DNA of 5,567 bases from Clostridia bacterium. GTDB lineage: Bacteria; Bacillota_A; Clostridia; Christensenellales; Aristaeellaceae. Positions 5,406 to 5,567 of this stretch are shown here, piece by piece. The notes under the pieces are model-generated. The model was not told the origin of the DNA, ran no database searches, and was given only the letters and a program-made list of their open reading frames with translations. Positions within the stretch are counted from its first letter, which is position 1. Each line of letters starts with the position of its first letter. A program made the position numbers and the translations under genes. The stretch is from NCBI GenBank assembly GCA_017509065.1, contig JAFWQM010000135.1, positions 1-5,567 of the forward strand, given 5' to 3'.

Positions 5406-5567
5406 CTATATTGGATTACTTACAGCTATTGCTCGCCCAATTGAGTCGTGAATTCAGATGCGGGATGAGAAATCGTTCCAGACAAGGAACGAAACCGCAG
5501 GAATACTGGGGCCGAAGCGCTCGAAAAACAATCCGGTGGATTGTTTTTAGCGGAGGCCGGGCGGCAG
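5406..5567 (+). other. Intergenic, repeat-like right end; no supported gene
   Basis: No gene with a ribosome binding site is visible. A frame opening at ATG 5360 stays open for 69 codons to the edge of the window, but it has no ribosome binding site, crosses the 40-bp repeat and reads through two hairpins, so I treat it as non-coding. Structure seen: a 7-bp hairpin TCGTTCC/GGAACGA at 5473-5492 and a larger one at 5510-5558. Confidence 0.5.
5510..5558. repeat. Long imperfect palindrome, terminator-like
   Basis: AAAAACAATCC (5524-5534) and GGATTGTTTTT (5538-5548) form a perfect 11-bp stem with a 3-base loop. It is enclosed by CGCT/AGCG (5518-5521 with 5549-5552) and GGCC/GGCC (5510-5513 with 5555-5558). 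The A-rich and T-rich arms make it look like a bidirectional terminator, but the T-run is within the stem. It may belong to a dispersed palindromic repeat family; this cannot be tested from one window. Confidence 0.55.

Noticed and set aside
5360..5567. 69-codon open frame running off the right edge.
   Set aside because: No ribosome binding site, crosses the 40-bp repeat and two hairpins, and its peptide is Arg-rich and low in credible protein features.

Overview
The window looks like a chromosomal segment of a Firmicute, most likely a gut-type Clostridia (inference). The signs are strong AGGAGG-type ribosome binding sites, consensus sigma-A promoters, genes of moderately high GC and a BmrCD/PatAB-like exporter pair. 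No rRNA, tRNA, CRISPR array, transposase or phage gene was found.

Layout. Positions 1-445 hold no convincing protein gene. They are packed with GC-rich hairpins and, read on the minus strand, end in a good intrinsic terminator (31-72), so a structured minus-strand RNA is possible. A sigma-A promoter (509-538) drives a 186-codon type I phosphoribosyltransferase gene on the plus strand (588-1148). A roughly 200-base convergent gap follows, with a 19-bp perfect hairpin and terminators for the opposing operon. From 5302 down to about 1327 on the minus strand lies one transcription unit: a near-consensus promoter, a 38-codon leader ORF with a strong ribosome binding site, an intrinsic terminator inside the leader, and two overlapping ABC exporter half-transporter genes. 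The right end (5303-5567) is non-coding or repeat-like, with two hairpins and an open frame that runs off the edge.

How it works together. The two ABC proteins carry complementary defects. The first has Asp at the catalytic Glu position of Walker B. The second keeps the Glu but has a deviant signature motif. This is the hallmark of heterodimeric exporters with one degenerate and one active ATP site (BmrCD, LmrCD, PatAB, TM287/288). Leader peptide plus terminator matches the logic of ribosome-mediated transcription attenuation known for B. subtilis bmrB-bmrCD: read-through into the pump genes would depend on how ribosomes behave on the leader ORF. The leader peptide here is not one I recognise, and its ribosome binding site can pair with the codons for its own Arg-Pro-Pro stretch. 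The phosphoribosyltransferase gene is separate and convergent, and nothing shows that it belongs to the system.

The most unexplained pattern is a 40-bp inverted repeat (36/40 identical) at 406-445 and 5366-5405 that brackets both transcription units.
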